A DNA stretch of 64,000 bases, taken from NCBI RefSeq assembly GCF_001280425.1, contig NZ_LIUF01000002.1, positions 434,001 to 498,000 on the forward strand. Direction: 5' to 3'. Source of the stretch: Haloarcula rubripromontorii. Lineage in GTDB: Archaea > Halobacteriota > Halobacteria > Halobacteriales > Haloarculaceae. Positions 33,692 to 40,906 of this stretch are shown here, piece after piece. Within the stretch, counting starts at the first letter, position 1, and each line of letters opens with the position of its first letter. The translations under genes were made by a program, and so were the position numbers. The notes beneath the pieces were generated by a model. It saw only the letters and a list, made by a program, of their open reading frames with translations. It was not told the DNA's origin and ran no database searches.

Positions 33692-34188
33692 AGCAGCGCG
33701 CGGATGCGGCCGACGACGCCTGTATCAGGCGTCTCGTCGCTGTCGTGGTTGCTGCTGTCAGTGATGGCGGAGAAATCGGTCGCGGTGTCGGGCGCTGCAT
33801 GGGCGCCGTCCGACGAACGTGGAGCGGCCTGTCCTCCCCCGGTTCGATGCTGATCGCTCCCCGCCGCCTGTGGGCTAGATGCCGACGGCGACGACAGTGC
33901 GTCGTTAAGCTGCTCCTCCAGTCGGTCAGTGGCCGCCAGCGCCGCGTCGGCGCGCTGCTCGATATCTTCGTTGACCGTGCGAACGTTCCCCATGTAGCCG
34001 CGGAGAGCCTGTGTAGCGGCTTCGAGCTCCGTCGTCCGCTCGTCGATGTCGTCGATACGCTGCTCGACGGTGTCGACCCGCTTCTCCAGCTCAGCGAGCT
34101 CCGTCACGTCCGGGAACTCCGTCGTTCCATCCGTGACCGCGCGTTCGACCGCACGGAGCCGTTCGGCCAGCGTCTCGATATCTGTCAT
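33688..34188 (-). CDS. Coiled-coil protein, first gene of the secretion operon
   Basis: The first 110 of 166 residues form heptad-like helices (TDIETLAERLRAVERAVTDG, then LEKRVDTVEQRIDDIDERTTELEAATQALRGYMGNV), followed by a disordered Ser/Ala/Pro/Gln-rich linker and a C-terminal DTGVVGRIRALL. It has no membrane segment; a cytoplasmic organising or regulatory role for the machine is a guess. The promoter is probably the TATA-like CAAATACT on the minus strand near 34210-34217, about 25 bases before the start. The TSD of the neighbouring insertion sequence begins about 13 bases beyond it, so the core promoter seems intact. Confidence 0.8.
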   Translation of the reverse strand: MTDIETLAERLRAVERAVTDGTTEFPDVTELAELEKRVDTVEQRIDDIDERTTELEAATQALRGYMGNVRTVNEDIEQRADAALAATDRLEEQLNDALSSPSASSPQAAGSDQHRTGGGQAAPRSSDGAHAAPDTATDFSAITDSSNHDSDETPDTGVVGRIRALL

Positions 34189-34208
34189 GCTTGGCGCTGG
34201 TCCCGTGC

Positions 34209-34217
34209 TAGTATTTG
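34209..34217 (-). promoter_or_regulatory. TATA-like box of the secretion operon
   Basis: Read on the minus strand this is TTCAAATAC, about 25 bases before the ATG at 34188. It is the only AT-rich run between the operon and the IS element and lies just inside the insertion's flank. Confidence 0.45.
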
Positions 34218-34229
34218 AACGCTTGGACG

Positions 34230-34237
34230 GGGGACTG
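34230..34237. repeat. Target-site duplication, left copy
   Basis: GGGGACTG occurs here and again at 34935-34942, exactly flanking the insertion sequence. Eight bases is the duplication length expected of IS6-family elements. Confidence 0.8.
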
Positions 34238-34934
34238 GGTAGTGTTTAGTTTGGAGCATTGTGCCAGCGAGCGAAACTTTGCAACCAATTTTCGGCTGTT
34301 TCCGGTTCGACGTGACTGAAGCAGTTCGAAAACGACGAGGTTCGACGCTTCAGTTCTCGAAAAATCCGTTCGACAGCGTTCCGATTTCCGTGGCGACACG
34401 TCTGAAATCGGAGGCCAGCTCGTTGAAGTGCAGTTTGGAGGTGTTGAGCGCCATCAACGAGAAAGACGGCAGTTTCGACATCGTGCTTTTGCCGCAGTTC
34501 GCGCAGGAAAATTTCCGTGAGAGCGGTCGTAGTTGTCGGAAATAACCGGACGTGAAGCAGTTCGTTCGACTGCGGATCGGCGGCGGCATACAGCCAGAAT
34601 TGCTGGTTGTTGATTCGAATCACTGTTTCGTCGAGCGCGATCTGATTCGGAGATTTACCGGATTCGGGCTGTAAATCGGCTTTCTGTACCCAATCGTGGA
34701 TGGCTTTTCGACTGCGTTGGACACCCAGTGAGTCGAGTAATTCGACGGTATTCGACAGTGAGAGCCCCGCAACGTGCGATTGAATACCCAACGCCATCGC
34801 TGGCTCGGGTGTCCGCTCGCGCTCCACAAAATCCAAATCAATCCAGTCTCTACTACCGCTGAGGCGGGCGATTTCTGGCATAGACCACCAAGAAATTCTC
34901 CCGCCTCACTTTTCACGCTTAACTAAACGCCGCC
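34238..34934 (-). mobile_element. IS6-family insertion sequence, 697 bp
   Basis: The element carries one transposase gene and is bounded by imperfect inverted ends. The left end reads GGTAGTGTTTAGTT and the reverse complement of the right end reads GGCGGCGTTTAGTT, identical at 11 of 14 positions. An exact 8-bp duplication GGGGACTG flanks it. Length, ends and duplication all match the compact haloarchaeal IS6 group (ISH14/ISH29-like). It looks complete, so it may be active. It lies between the secretion operon and the small pilin-like ORF. Confidence 0.85.
34246..34881 (-). CDS. IS6-family transposase
   Basis: The 211-residue enzyme is a DDE transposase of the compact archaeal IS6 type. The three acidic residues can be assigned: D in IALDETVIRIN, D in FLVDGAQHL and E in NAVERIFRELKRR, with the K/R helix after the glutamate as expected. 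An N-terminal HTH-like part (SLSNTVELLDSLGVQRSRKAIHDWVQKA) would bind the ends. Length is normal for haloarchaeal members, and no frameshift is visible. It is transcribed towards the secretion operon and its stop lies 58 bases from that operon's first codon, so read-through is possible. Confidence 0.92.
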   Translation of the reverse strand: MPEIARLSGSRDWIDLDFVERERTPEPAMALGIQSHVAGLSLSNTVELLDSLGVQRSRKAIHDWVQKADLQPESGKSPNQIALDETVIRINNQQFWLYAAADPQSNELLHVRLFPTTTTALTEIFLRELRQKHDVETAVFLVDGAQHLQTALQRAGLRFQTCRHGNRNAVERIFRELKRRTSSFSNCFSHVEPETAENWLQSFARWHNAPN

Positions 34935-34942
34935 GGGGACTG
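34935..34942. repeat. Target-site duplication, right copy
   Basis: GGGGACTG, identical to 34230-34237 on the other side of the IS6 element. Confidence 0.8.
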
Positions 34943-34984
34943 CGGGAAATGCACCGGCCGCTGCCAGAAAGCGCTCGCCCCGCC

Positions 34985-35107
34985 TTACCCGCCGAGAATG
35001 AACAGCGCGAGGATGACGGAGATGAGCAGGGTTGCCAGAATCAGCAGCGCGACGACTGTGATTGACGAGAGCGCCGTGTCGTCGGAGCGGAATTTATACA
35101 GCGACAT
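34985..35107 (-). CDS. 40-residue membrane peptide resembling a pilin N-terminus
   Basis: The predicted peptide is MSLYKFRSDDTALSSITVVA followed by a second half of 20 residues that completes one hydrophobic helix (LLILATLLISVI and on to LGG). It closely parallels the N-terminus of haloarchaeal type IV pilins, which typically read [24 protein letters not shown]. Here the cleavage-site arginine is replaced by Thr and the protein stops right after the helix. GC-rich third positions suggest real coding. It may be a genuine small membrane protein or the stub of a pilin gene that lost its C-terminal domain. No convincing TATA box was seen at the leaderless distance. Confidence 0.55.
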   Translation of the reverse strand: MSLYKFRSDDTALSSITVVALLILATLLISVILALFILGG

Positions 35108-35263
35108 GATGGCGAACTGATGGCGTTTCGCTGTCAGCTAGCACTGTCGCAGGGCGGTTAGTTCTATCGAACGAATCACTTTACGACCATGTACGCGCTG
35201 TTGAGCAGTTCGGTTGCGCGATTGTCTCCACGGCGTCATCCTCTACCTCGGAGCCAGCGGACA

Positions 35264-35269
35264 TTTATA
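35264..35269 (+). promoter_or_regulatory. TATA-like box of the hypothetical gene at 35295
   Basis: TTTATA lies 26-31 bases before the ATG at 35295, the leaderless spacing, and supports that start over an upstream in-frame one at 35214. Confidence 0.5.
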
Positions 35270-35294
35270 TCGGATGCCGCGGCCACGCCGCTCT

Positions 35295-35660
35295 ATGGCC
35301 GATAGCGACCAGGTGAAAGCGGCACTCTCGGCGCTCGCTGCCGGTGAGGGCGACAGCGACGACAGAGGCCAAGCGACCCAAGCAGCCGACCGAGAGGGCG
35401 ATAGTAGCACAGCCCGGATGGCGATCGACGAGACGGGCGGTGACGCCGGCTACCAGACAGTCATCGAGCGAGCGACTCGGGCAACCGACGATATAGACGA
35501 AGCAGTCGCCTTCGTCGAGACGGTCGGCGTCGGACAACTCGAAGCGGCCGTCGAACAGGCCGAACACGAAGTGAGCGGGCTGGCAGACGAGGGGCGGGCG
35601 GCTTTGCGAGCGTTCCGGCGATACCGGGACGCCGCAGCGGGGACAGACGATGGGTCGTAG
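35295..35660 (+). CDS. Acidic hypothetical protein upstream of mre11
   Basis: The 121-residue protein (MADSDQVKAALSALAAGEGDSDDRG) has a disordered acidic N-terminal third and a helical C-terminal part (YQTVIERATRATDDIDEAVAFVETVGVGQLEAAVEQAEHEVSGLADEGRAALRAFRRYRD). I recognise no characterised family. It precedes mre11 and rad50 on the same strand by 84 bases, and homologues in this position are common in haloarchaea as far as I recall, which suggests a link to that operon. The start is supported by a TATA box 26-31 bases upstream. Confidence 0.72.
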   Translation: MADSDQVKAALSALAAGEGDSDDRGQATQAADREGDSSTARMAIDETGGDAGYQTVIERATRATDDIDEAVAFVETVGVGQLEAAVEQAEHEVSGLADEGRAALRAFRRYRDAAAGTDDGS

Positions 35661-35744
35661 CCACCGGGTCAACTCCAGTCCTGTTGACCACTTTCACTCC
35701 GCTCACGATACCCCTTTAGGTGGCGCTGGCTTACAGGTGGGCAA

Positions 35745-37001
35745 ATGACACGGGTGATACACACCGGCGATACCCACGTCGGGTATCAGCAGTACAACGT
35801 CCCCGACCGACGGGACGACTTCCTCGATGCGTTCCGGCAGGTGGTCCGAGACGCCATCGCGGACGACGCTGACGCCGTCGTCCACGCCGGTGACCTGTTC
35901 CACGACCGCCGCCCAGCTTTGGCCGATATCATGGGCACGCTAAGCGTCCTCGAAGAACTCTCTGAAGCCAGTATCCCGTTTCTCGCCGTCGTGGGCAACC
36001 ACGAGGCCAAGCGGGACGCCCAGTGGCTCGACCTGTACGAGTCACTCGGCTTGGCGACGCGGCTCGACGACGAGCCGACCGTCATCGGCGACACCGCCTT
36101 CTACGGCCTCGATTTCGTGCCACGCTCGCAACGCGACGACCTCGACTATGACTTCGCCGCCCACGACGCGGACAGCGCCGCGCTGGTCACCCACGGCCTG
36201 TTCCAGCCCTTCGATTACGGCGACTGGGACGCCGAAGAGATACTCACCGAGTCGTCGGTCGCGTTCGACGCGATGCTGCTCGGCGACAACCACGACCCCG
36301 GCAAACAGCGGGTCGACGACGCCTGGGTCACCTACTGCGGGTCGACCGAACGGGCGAGCGCCAGCGAGCGCGAGGACCGCGGCTACAACATCGTCACCTT
36401 CGACGACGAGGTCCGCATCACCCGGCGTGGCCTCGACACCCGCGAGTTCGTCTTCATCGACGTCGAACTGGGGCCCGAGGAGGGCGTCGAGCGCGTCCGG
36501 AGCCGCGTCGGCCAGCACGACCTGGACGACGCCGTGGTCATCGTCTCTATCAGCGGCGACGGCGACCCGGTCACCCCGGCCAGCGTCGAATCGTTCGCGC
36601 TTGACCGGGGTGCGCTCGTGGCCCGGGTCACCGATCACCGAGAGATTACGGCTGAGGAGCGAGAAACCGATATCAGCTTCGCCGACCCCGACGACGCCGT
36701 CACCGAGCGTGTCCGCGACCTCGGGCTGAGCGAGGCCGCCCACGACATCGATGAGACGATTCGCGCTTCGAAGGTCGCCGACGCGAACGTCAAAGACGAG
36801 GTCGAACGGCACGTCAGGGAGTTGCTGTCCGAGGTGTCGGACGCGCTCACGGCCGACACAGAAGCGACTGCGAGCGCAGACGCGGACGACACCGACGGCA
36901 GCACACCGGCGAACGAGGCTGACACCGACGACGACGTAGCGGCGAACGAGGCTGGCGGCACAGACAACGAGAGTCAAGCGAGCGTCGAGGAGTTCCTGTA
37001 A
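35745..37001 (+). CDS. mre11: DNA double-strand break repair nuclease Mre11
   Basis: The 418-residue protein shows the calcineurin-like phosphoesterase motifs in order: HTGDTHVG at residues 6-13, HAGDLFHDR near 48, VVGNHEAKRD near 85, LVTHGLF near 147 and LLGDNHDP near 180. It resects or trims broken DNA ends as the nuclease part of the Mre11-Rad50 complex, using Mn2+. After about residue 370 comes a halophile-style acidic linker of Asp, Ala, Thr and Asn, ending with SVEEFL, a short C-terminal hydrophobic tail. The rad50 gene starts only 13 bases later, so the two are one operon. Confidence 0.95.
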   Translation: MTRVIHTGDTHVGYQQYNVPDRRDDFLDAFRQVVRDAIADDADAVVHAGDLFHDRRPALADIMGTLSVLEELSEASIPFLAVVGNHEAKRDAQWLDLYESLGLATRLDDEPTVIGDTAFYGLDFVPRSQRDDLDYDFAAHDADSAALVTHGLFQPFDYGDWDAEEILTESSVAFDAMLLGDNHDPGKQRVDDAWVTYCGSTERASASEREDRGYNIVTFDDEVRITRRGLDTREFVFIDVELGPEEGVERVRSRVGQHDLDDAVVIVSISGDGDPVTPASVESFALDRGALVARVTDHREITAEERETDISFADPDDAVTERVRDLGLSEAAHDIDETIRASKVADANVKDEVERHVRELLSEVSDALTADTEATASADADDTDGSTPANEADTDDDVAANEAGGTDNESQASVEEFL

Positions 37002-37014
37002 TGGAGAGTACACG

Positions 37015-39690
37015 ATGAAATTCCACCGGGTCAAGCTATCCAATTTCAAGTGCTACGACGATGCCGACCTGCGACTGGACAACGGCGTGACCGTCATCCA
37101 CGGACTCAACGGGAGTGGGAAGTCATCCCTGCTTGAGGCCTGTTTCTTCGCGCTGTACGGCTCGAAGGCGCTGGATGAGAACCTCGGCGATGTGGTTACC
37201 ATCGGGGCTGACGACTGCACTGTCGAATTGTGGTTTTCTCACGCCGGTGGCGACTACCACCTCACGCGCCGGGTCCGCGCGACCGGAGCGCAACCGACGA
37301 CGGCGAAATGCGTCCTTGAGACACCCGAAGGAAACTACGAAGGGGCGCGCGACGTGCGCCGGCGAGTTACGGAACTCCTGCGGATGGACAGCGAGGCGTT
37401 CGTCAACTGCGCGTACGTCCGTCAGGGCGAGGTGAACAAACTCATCAACGCCTCGCCGGGCGACCGACAAGATATGCTCGACGACCTCCTGCAACTGGGG
37501 AAACTAGAGGAGTACCGCGAGCGGGCCAGCGACGCCCGCGTCGGGGTGGGTCGCGTGCGCGACGACAAACAAGGAGCGCTCTCCCAGCTCGACGAGCAGA
37601 TTCAGGAGAAAGAGGAAAAAGACCTCCACGAGCGCCTGAACAGCCTCGAAACGAAGGAGGCGAAACTTCTGGACGAAATCGAGCACATCGAGGACCAGAA
37701 GGCCACCGCCGAGGAGACGCTCACGCAGGCCGGCTCGGTCCTCGAAGAGTACGAGGAGAAACGCGAGGAACTGTCCGCACTGGAAGACGACATCGAAGAG
37801 TTGGAGGCGACGATTACCGAGACCGAGACGGAGCGAACCGAACTCAAAGAGCGCATCAGCGACCTGCAGGACCGCCGGGAATCGCTTCAGGAGCAGCTCG
37901 CGGAGACGGTTTCCGAGACTAACCTCGACAGCTCGGAGCCGGACCCGGAGGCCGTCGCAGCACGGCTGGAGGAACTGCAGTCCCGCGACGACGACCTGCA
38001 GGGCCGAATCGAGGACCAGCGCGTCGACGCGAAAGAGCACAGCAGCACCGCAGACGCGCTCGCTGAGAGCGCTGCTGACCTCGAATCCCGGGCTGCGGAC
38101 AAGCGCGAGGAAGCCGACGAACTGGAAGCAGACATCGAGGCCGCGCGGGAGTCCATCGCCGAGCGCCGGGAGCAGATCAGCGATATTGACGACCAGATCG
38201 CTGACCTCGAAGCCAGGTTCGAGGGCGCGCCGACGGACCGCGACGGGGCACAGTCGTACAAAGAATCTGTCGCCAGTGACCTTGACGACGCCCGACAGCG
38301 GGTGACAGAACTGGAGACAAAACTGGAGAGTGAGCGCGAGGCGCTGGCCGAGGCGGAGGCGCTGCTGGAGGCCGGCAAGTGTCCCGAATGTGGGCAGGAC
38401 GTGGTCGAGTCACCGCACGTCGCCTCCATCGAGGAGGACCGCGAGCGGATCGCGGAGTTGGAGTCGACGCTCGCAGATGCTCGCGATGAAGTCGAAACGC
38501 TGGAGTCGAAACACGAAACGGCGACGGCACTGGTCGAGACAGCCGACGAACTGGCGACACTCGAGAACAACCGCTCGAACATCGTCCAACTGGTCGAAGA
38601 GAAGGAGGACGGGCTGGACGCGGACCGGGAGCGCATCGAGACGCTCCGCGAGGACGCGGCGGAACACGAGTCCGAGGCTGAGACGAAACGCGAGAAAGCC
38701 GCCGAAGCCCGCGAGCAGGCCGAAGACTGCCGTTCGGTCGTCGCTGAGTGCAATCAGGAGCGCCAGCAGGTCAAGCAGGCAATCAAGCATTTAGAGCGGG
38801 TCGAGGACCTGCTTGGGGACATCGACGACTGTGACGACGACATCGAACGCTTGCGCGAGAAACGCACGCAACAGGCCGAACTGAACGACCAGCGCCGCGA
38901 ACAGCTCGCGGAGAAGCGCGAGCGCAAGCAGGACTTGGCCCGGTCGTTCGATGAGGAGCGAATCGACGAAGCCCGCAACGAGAAGCAACGCGCGGAACAG
39001 TACATCGAGCAGGCCGAAGAGGCGCTGGCAGAGAAACGCGAGAAACGCGACGAACTGCAAAACGCCATCGGCGGTGTCACGAACGAAATCGAGGAACTGG
39101 AGTCGCTGCGGGAGCGCCGCGACGACCTCGAAGCGACCCTGGAGCGACTCGAAACGCTGTACGAGGAGACAGAGGAGCTACAGGAGATGTACGGCACGCT
39201 CCGGGCGGAGCTGCGCCAGCGCAACGTCGAGACGCTCGAACGGATGCTCAACCAGACGTTCGATCTGGTGTATCAGAACGACTCATACTCCCATATCGAA
39301 CTCGACGGCCAGTACCAGCTGACGGTGTACCAGAAGGACGGCGAGCCGCTGGAACCCGAACAGCTCTCCGGCGGCGAGCGCGCGCTGTTCAACCTCAGTC
39401 TGCGGTGTGCTATCTATCGCCTGCTCGCGGAGGGTATCGAAGGCGCAGCGCCGATGCCCCCGCTCATCCTCGACGAGCCGACGGTGTTCCTCGACTCGGG
39501 TCACGTCACGCAACTGCTCGACCTCGTCGAGTACATGCGCGACGAGGTCGGCGTCGAGCAGATTCTCGTGGTCAGTCACGACGAGGAGCTAGTCGGTGCG
39601 GCCGACGACCTCGTCCGCGTCGAAAAAGACGCCACGACCAACCGCTCGCGGGTCGAACAGGTCGAGGCGACGGTGGCGGAACTGGCCTGA
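37015..39690 (+). CDS. rad50: DNA double-strand break repair ATPase Rad50
   Basis: The 891-residue protein is an SMC-like ATPase. Its N-terminal Walker A is GLNGSGKSS near residues 30-38. A long antiparallel coiled coil follows, interrupted by the zinc hook CPEC (C456 and C459) that joins two molecules. The C-terminal half holds the signature LSGGERALFNLSLR and Walker B PPLILDEPTVFLD, ending with a D-loop region. The size is normal for archaeal Rad50. It works with the adjacent Mre11 to tether and process DNA double-strand breaks. The coiled coil is very rich in Glu, Asp, Arg and Lys, as usual. Confidence 0.95.
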   Translation: MKFHRVKLSNFKCYDDADLRLDNGVTVIHGLNGSGKSSLLEACFFALYGSKALDENLGDVVTIGADDCTVELWFSHAGGDYHLTRRVRATGAQPTTAKCVLETPEGNYEGARDVRRRVTELLRMDSEAFVNCAYVRQGEVNKLINASPGDRQDMLDDLLQLGKLEEYRERASDARVGVGRVRDDKQGALSQLDEQIQEKEEKDLHERLNSLETKEAKLLDEIEHIEDQKATAEETLTQAGSVLEEYEEKREELSALEDDIEELEATITETETERTELKERISDLQDRRESLQEQLAETVSETNLDSSEPDPEAVAARLEELQSRDDDLQGRIEDQRVDAKEHSSTADALAESAADLESRAADKREEADELEADIEAARESIAERREQISDIDDQIADLEARFEGAPTDRDGAQSYKESVASDLDDARQRVTELETKLESEREALAEAEALLEAGKCPECGQDVVESPHVASIEEDRERIAELESTLADARDEVETLESKHETATALVETADELATLENNRSNIVQLVEEKEDGLDADRERIETLREDAAEHESEAETKREKAAEAREQAEDCRSVVAECNQERQQVKQAIKHLERVEDLLGDIDDCDDDIERLREKRTQQAELNDQRREQLAEKRERKQDLARSFDEERIDEARNEKQRAEQYIEQAEEALAEKREKRDELQNAIGGVTNEIEELESLRERRDDLEATLERLETLYEETEELQEMYGTLRAELRQRNVETLERMLNQTFDLVYQNDSYSHIELDGQYQLTVYQKDGEPLEPEQLSGGERALFNLSLRCAIYRLLAEGIEGAAPMPPLILDEPTVFLDSGHVTQLLDLVEYMRDEVGVEQILVVSHDEELVGAADDLVRVEKDATTNRSRVEQVEATVAELA

Positions 39691-39715
39691 CCGCAGTCAC
39701 GACGCTGGACGGGCC

Positions 39716-40138
39716 TCAGTCGCGGAGCTGCGCCAGTCCATCACTGGCCGTTTCGGTCGTGTCGTACCCTCGCTGGCCGTGGACTCTGGCCTCGGTAAGC
39801 AGGCCGGCGGCGCGAAACTCGGCCAGCAAGCCGTGCAGGTCGCTCTCGCAGAGGTCGTAGGCTGAGAGCAGTTCCGCCACGGAGAGCGGCCCGCGCTCGT
39901 CGAGTTCCACGAGCAGGCCAAGTGCCCGGTCGTCGTGGGCCGCTGTGAGGACGCAACGAGCGGCGTCGGGAACGGCCTTGGCGGCAGTTACCAGCGGTGA
40001 GTCGCCATCCACAGGTTCGAGAGCGGCGTTCGGAACGTGTCGCTGTTCGCCGGTTTCGGGGTCCCTGACCAGACTCGAATCGGTGGACTCCTTCAGCAGT
40101 AAGTACCGCGTGCCGTCGTCGTCCCGCACAGTACGCAT
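39716..40138 (-). CDS. Winged-helix-like conserved haloarchaeal protein
   Basis: The 140-residue protein has an N-terminal beta-rich part (MRTVRDDDGTRYLLLKESTDSSLVRDPETGEQRHVPNAALEPV) and a C-terminal segment ALGLLVELDERGPLSVAELLSAYDLCESDLHGLLAEFRAAGLLTEARV that reads as a winged helix-turn-helix. The family is conserved beside rad50 in haloarchaea as I recall (DUF7346) and is not characterised. It is convergent with rad50, whose stop is 25 bases away. DNA binding is inferred from the fold only. Confidence 0.77.
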   Translation of the reverse strand: MRTVRDDDGTRYLLLKESTDSSLVRDPETGEQRHVPNAALEPVDGDSPLVTAAKAVPDAARCVLTAAHDDRALGLLVELDERGPLSVAELLSAYDLCESDLHGLLAEFRAAGLLTEARVHGQRGYDTTETASDGLAQLRD

Positions 40139-40165
40139 ATAGCGCTTCGTAGCCGTCCGGACCGG

Positions 40166-40570
40166 TTAGCCGTTATGGTCGCCCGACTCTGTGCCGTCGG
40201 ACTGGGTATGTGTGGTCTCGGCTGGGTCGTCCTCGTCGTCCGATTTGCGCTCCCGCTCGAACTGGACGTACCGGAACGTTCCGTAGCCGAAGGCGATGAC
40301 GCCGACGAGGAAGATGCGAACCCCGAGGTCGACCTGCCCCTCGAAGTAGGCCAGCATCGGCCCGAGCGAGAGGGCCAGCAGCGCGATGTTGAACACGATG
40401 ACGAGTATGACGAACAGCCCCGTGGCCTCGCCGCTGTAATCGCTATCTGACGGTGACGGAACGTCTGGGCCGAGGCTCTCCGGGTCGAACTCCGATGGCT
40501 CGTACTCGCTTTTTTCCGAGAGGACGCCGCCGCTCTCGTTTGGGTCGTCCTCGCCGGGGATGTCCATCAC
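40166..40570 (-). CDS. Small membrane protein with two transmembrane helices
   Basis: The 134-residue protein has an acidic cytoplasmic N-terminus (about 50 residues), two hydrophobic helices (ATGLFVILVIVFNIALLALSLGPMLAYF and LGVRIFLVGVIAFGYGTFRYVQF) and an acidic C-terminal tail. No functional motif is visible. It lies upstream of the winged-helix gene and reads in the same direction, separated by 27 bases, so they may share a transcript. Confidence 0.75.
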   Translation of the reverse strand: MMDIPGEDDPNESGGVLSEKSEYEPSEFDPESLGPDVPSPSDSDYSGEATGLFVILVIVFNIALLALSLGPMLAYFEGQVDLGVRIFLVGVIAFGYGTFRYVQFERERKSDDEDDPAETTHTQSDGTESGDHNG

Positions 40571-40607
40571 ACTAGCTACGACGCGTGGAGGCTAAAAGTA
40601 CTTCCTG

Positions 40608-40799
40608 TCAGGCGATCTCCTGTAACGTGAGCGCCGTATCAGTCTGTAGCCACGCGAGCGGGTTCTCCGCGTCGTAGAACACTGTCCCCTCCTCGGTCTC
40701 GTAGGTCTCGGTCGTCTGGATGGCGTCTGGGAGCGCCGGCTCCGACCGCAGTTCTTCGGACCTATCCGCCTCGCCGTGGGGGGATGCGTGGTGCGACAT
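40608..40799 (-). CDS. Small acidic protein of unknown function, 63 residues
   Basis: This short soluble protein (MSHHASPHGEADRSEELRSE ... YDAENPLAWLQTDTALTLQEIA) is conserved in haloarchaea as far as I recall (DUF7331) and ends with an LAWLQTDTALTLQE motif. It is divergent from polB, whose start lies 108 bases away. No metal-binding cysteines and no membrane segment. Role unknown. Confidence 0.72.
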   Translation of the reverse strand: MSHHASPHGEADRSEELRSEPALPDAIQTTETYETEEGTVFYDAENPLAWLQTDTALTLQEIA

Positions 40800-40873
40800 T
40801 GGCCGTCAAACTTGGGTATGTTACTCGATGGCATATACTTTCTGCCTGTGGCAATACCCCGTCGACCGCCGGT

Positions 40874-40880
40874 GTTTTTA
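40874..40880 (+). promoter_or_regulatory. TATA-like box of the DNA polymerase gene
   Basis: GTTTTTA ends 27 bases before the ATG at 40907. This supports leaderless transcription and the choice of that ATG over upstream in-frame codons. Confidence 0.5.
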
Positions 40881-40906
40881 TGCGGCATCTCGAAACAAGG
40901 CCAAGA

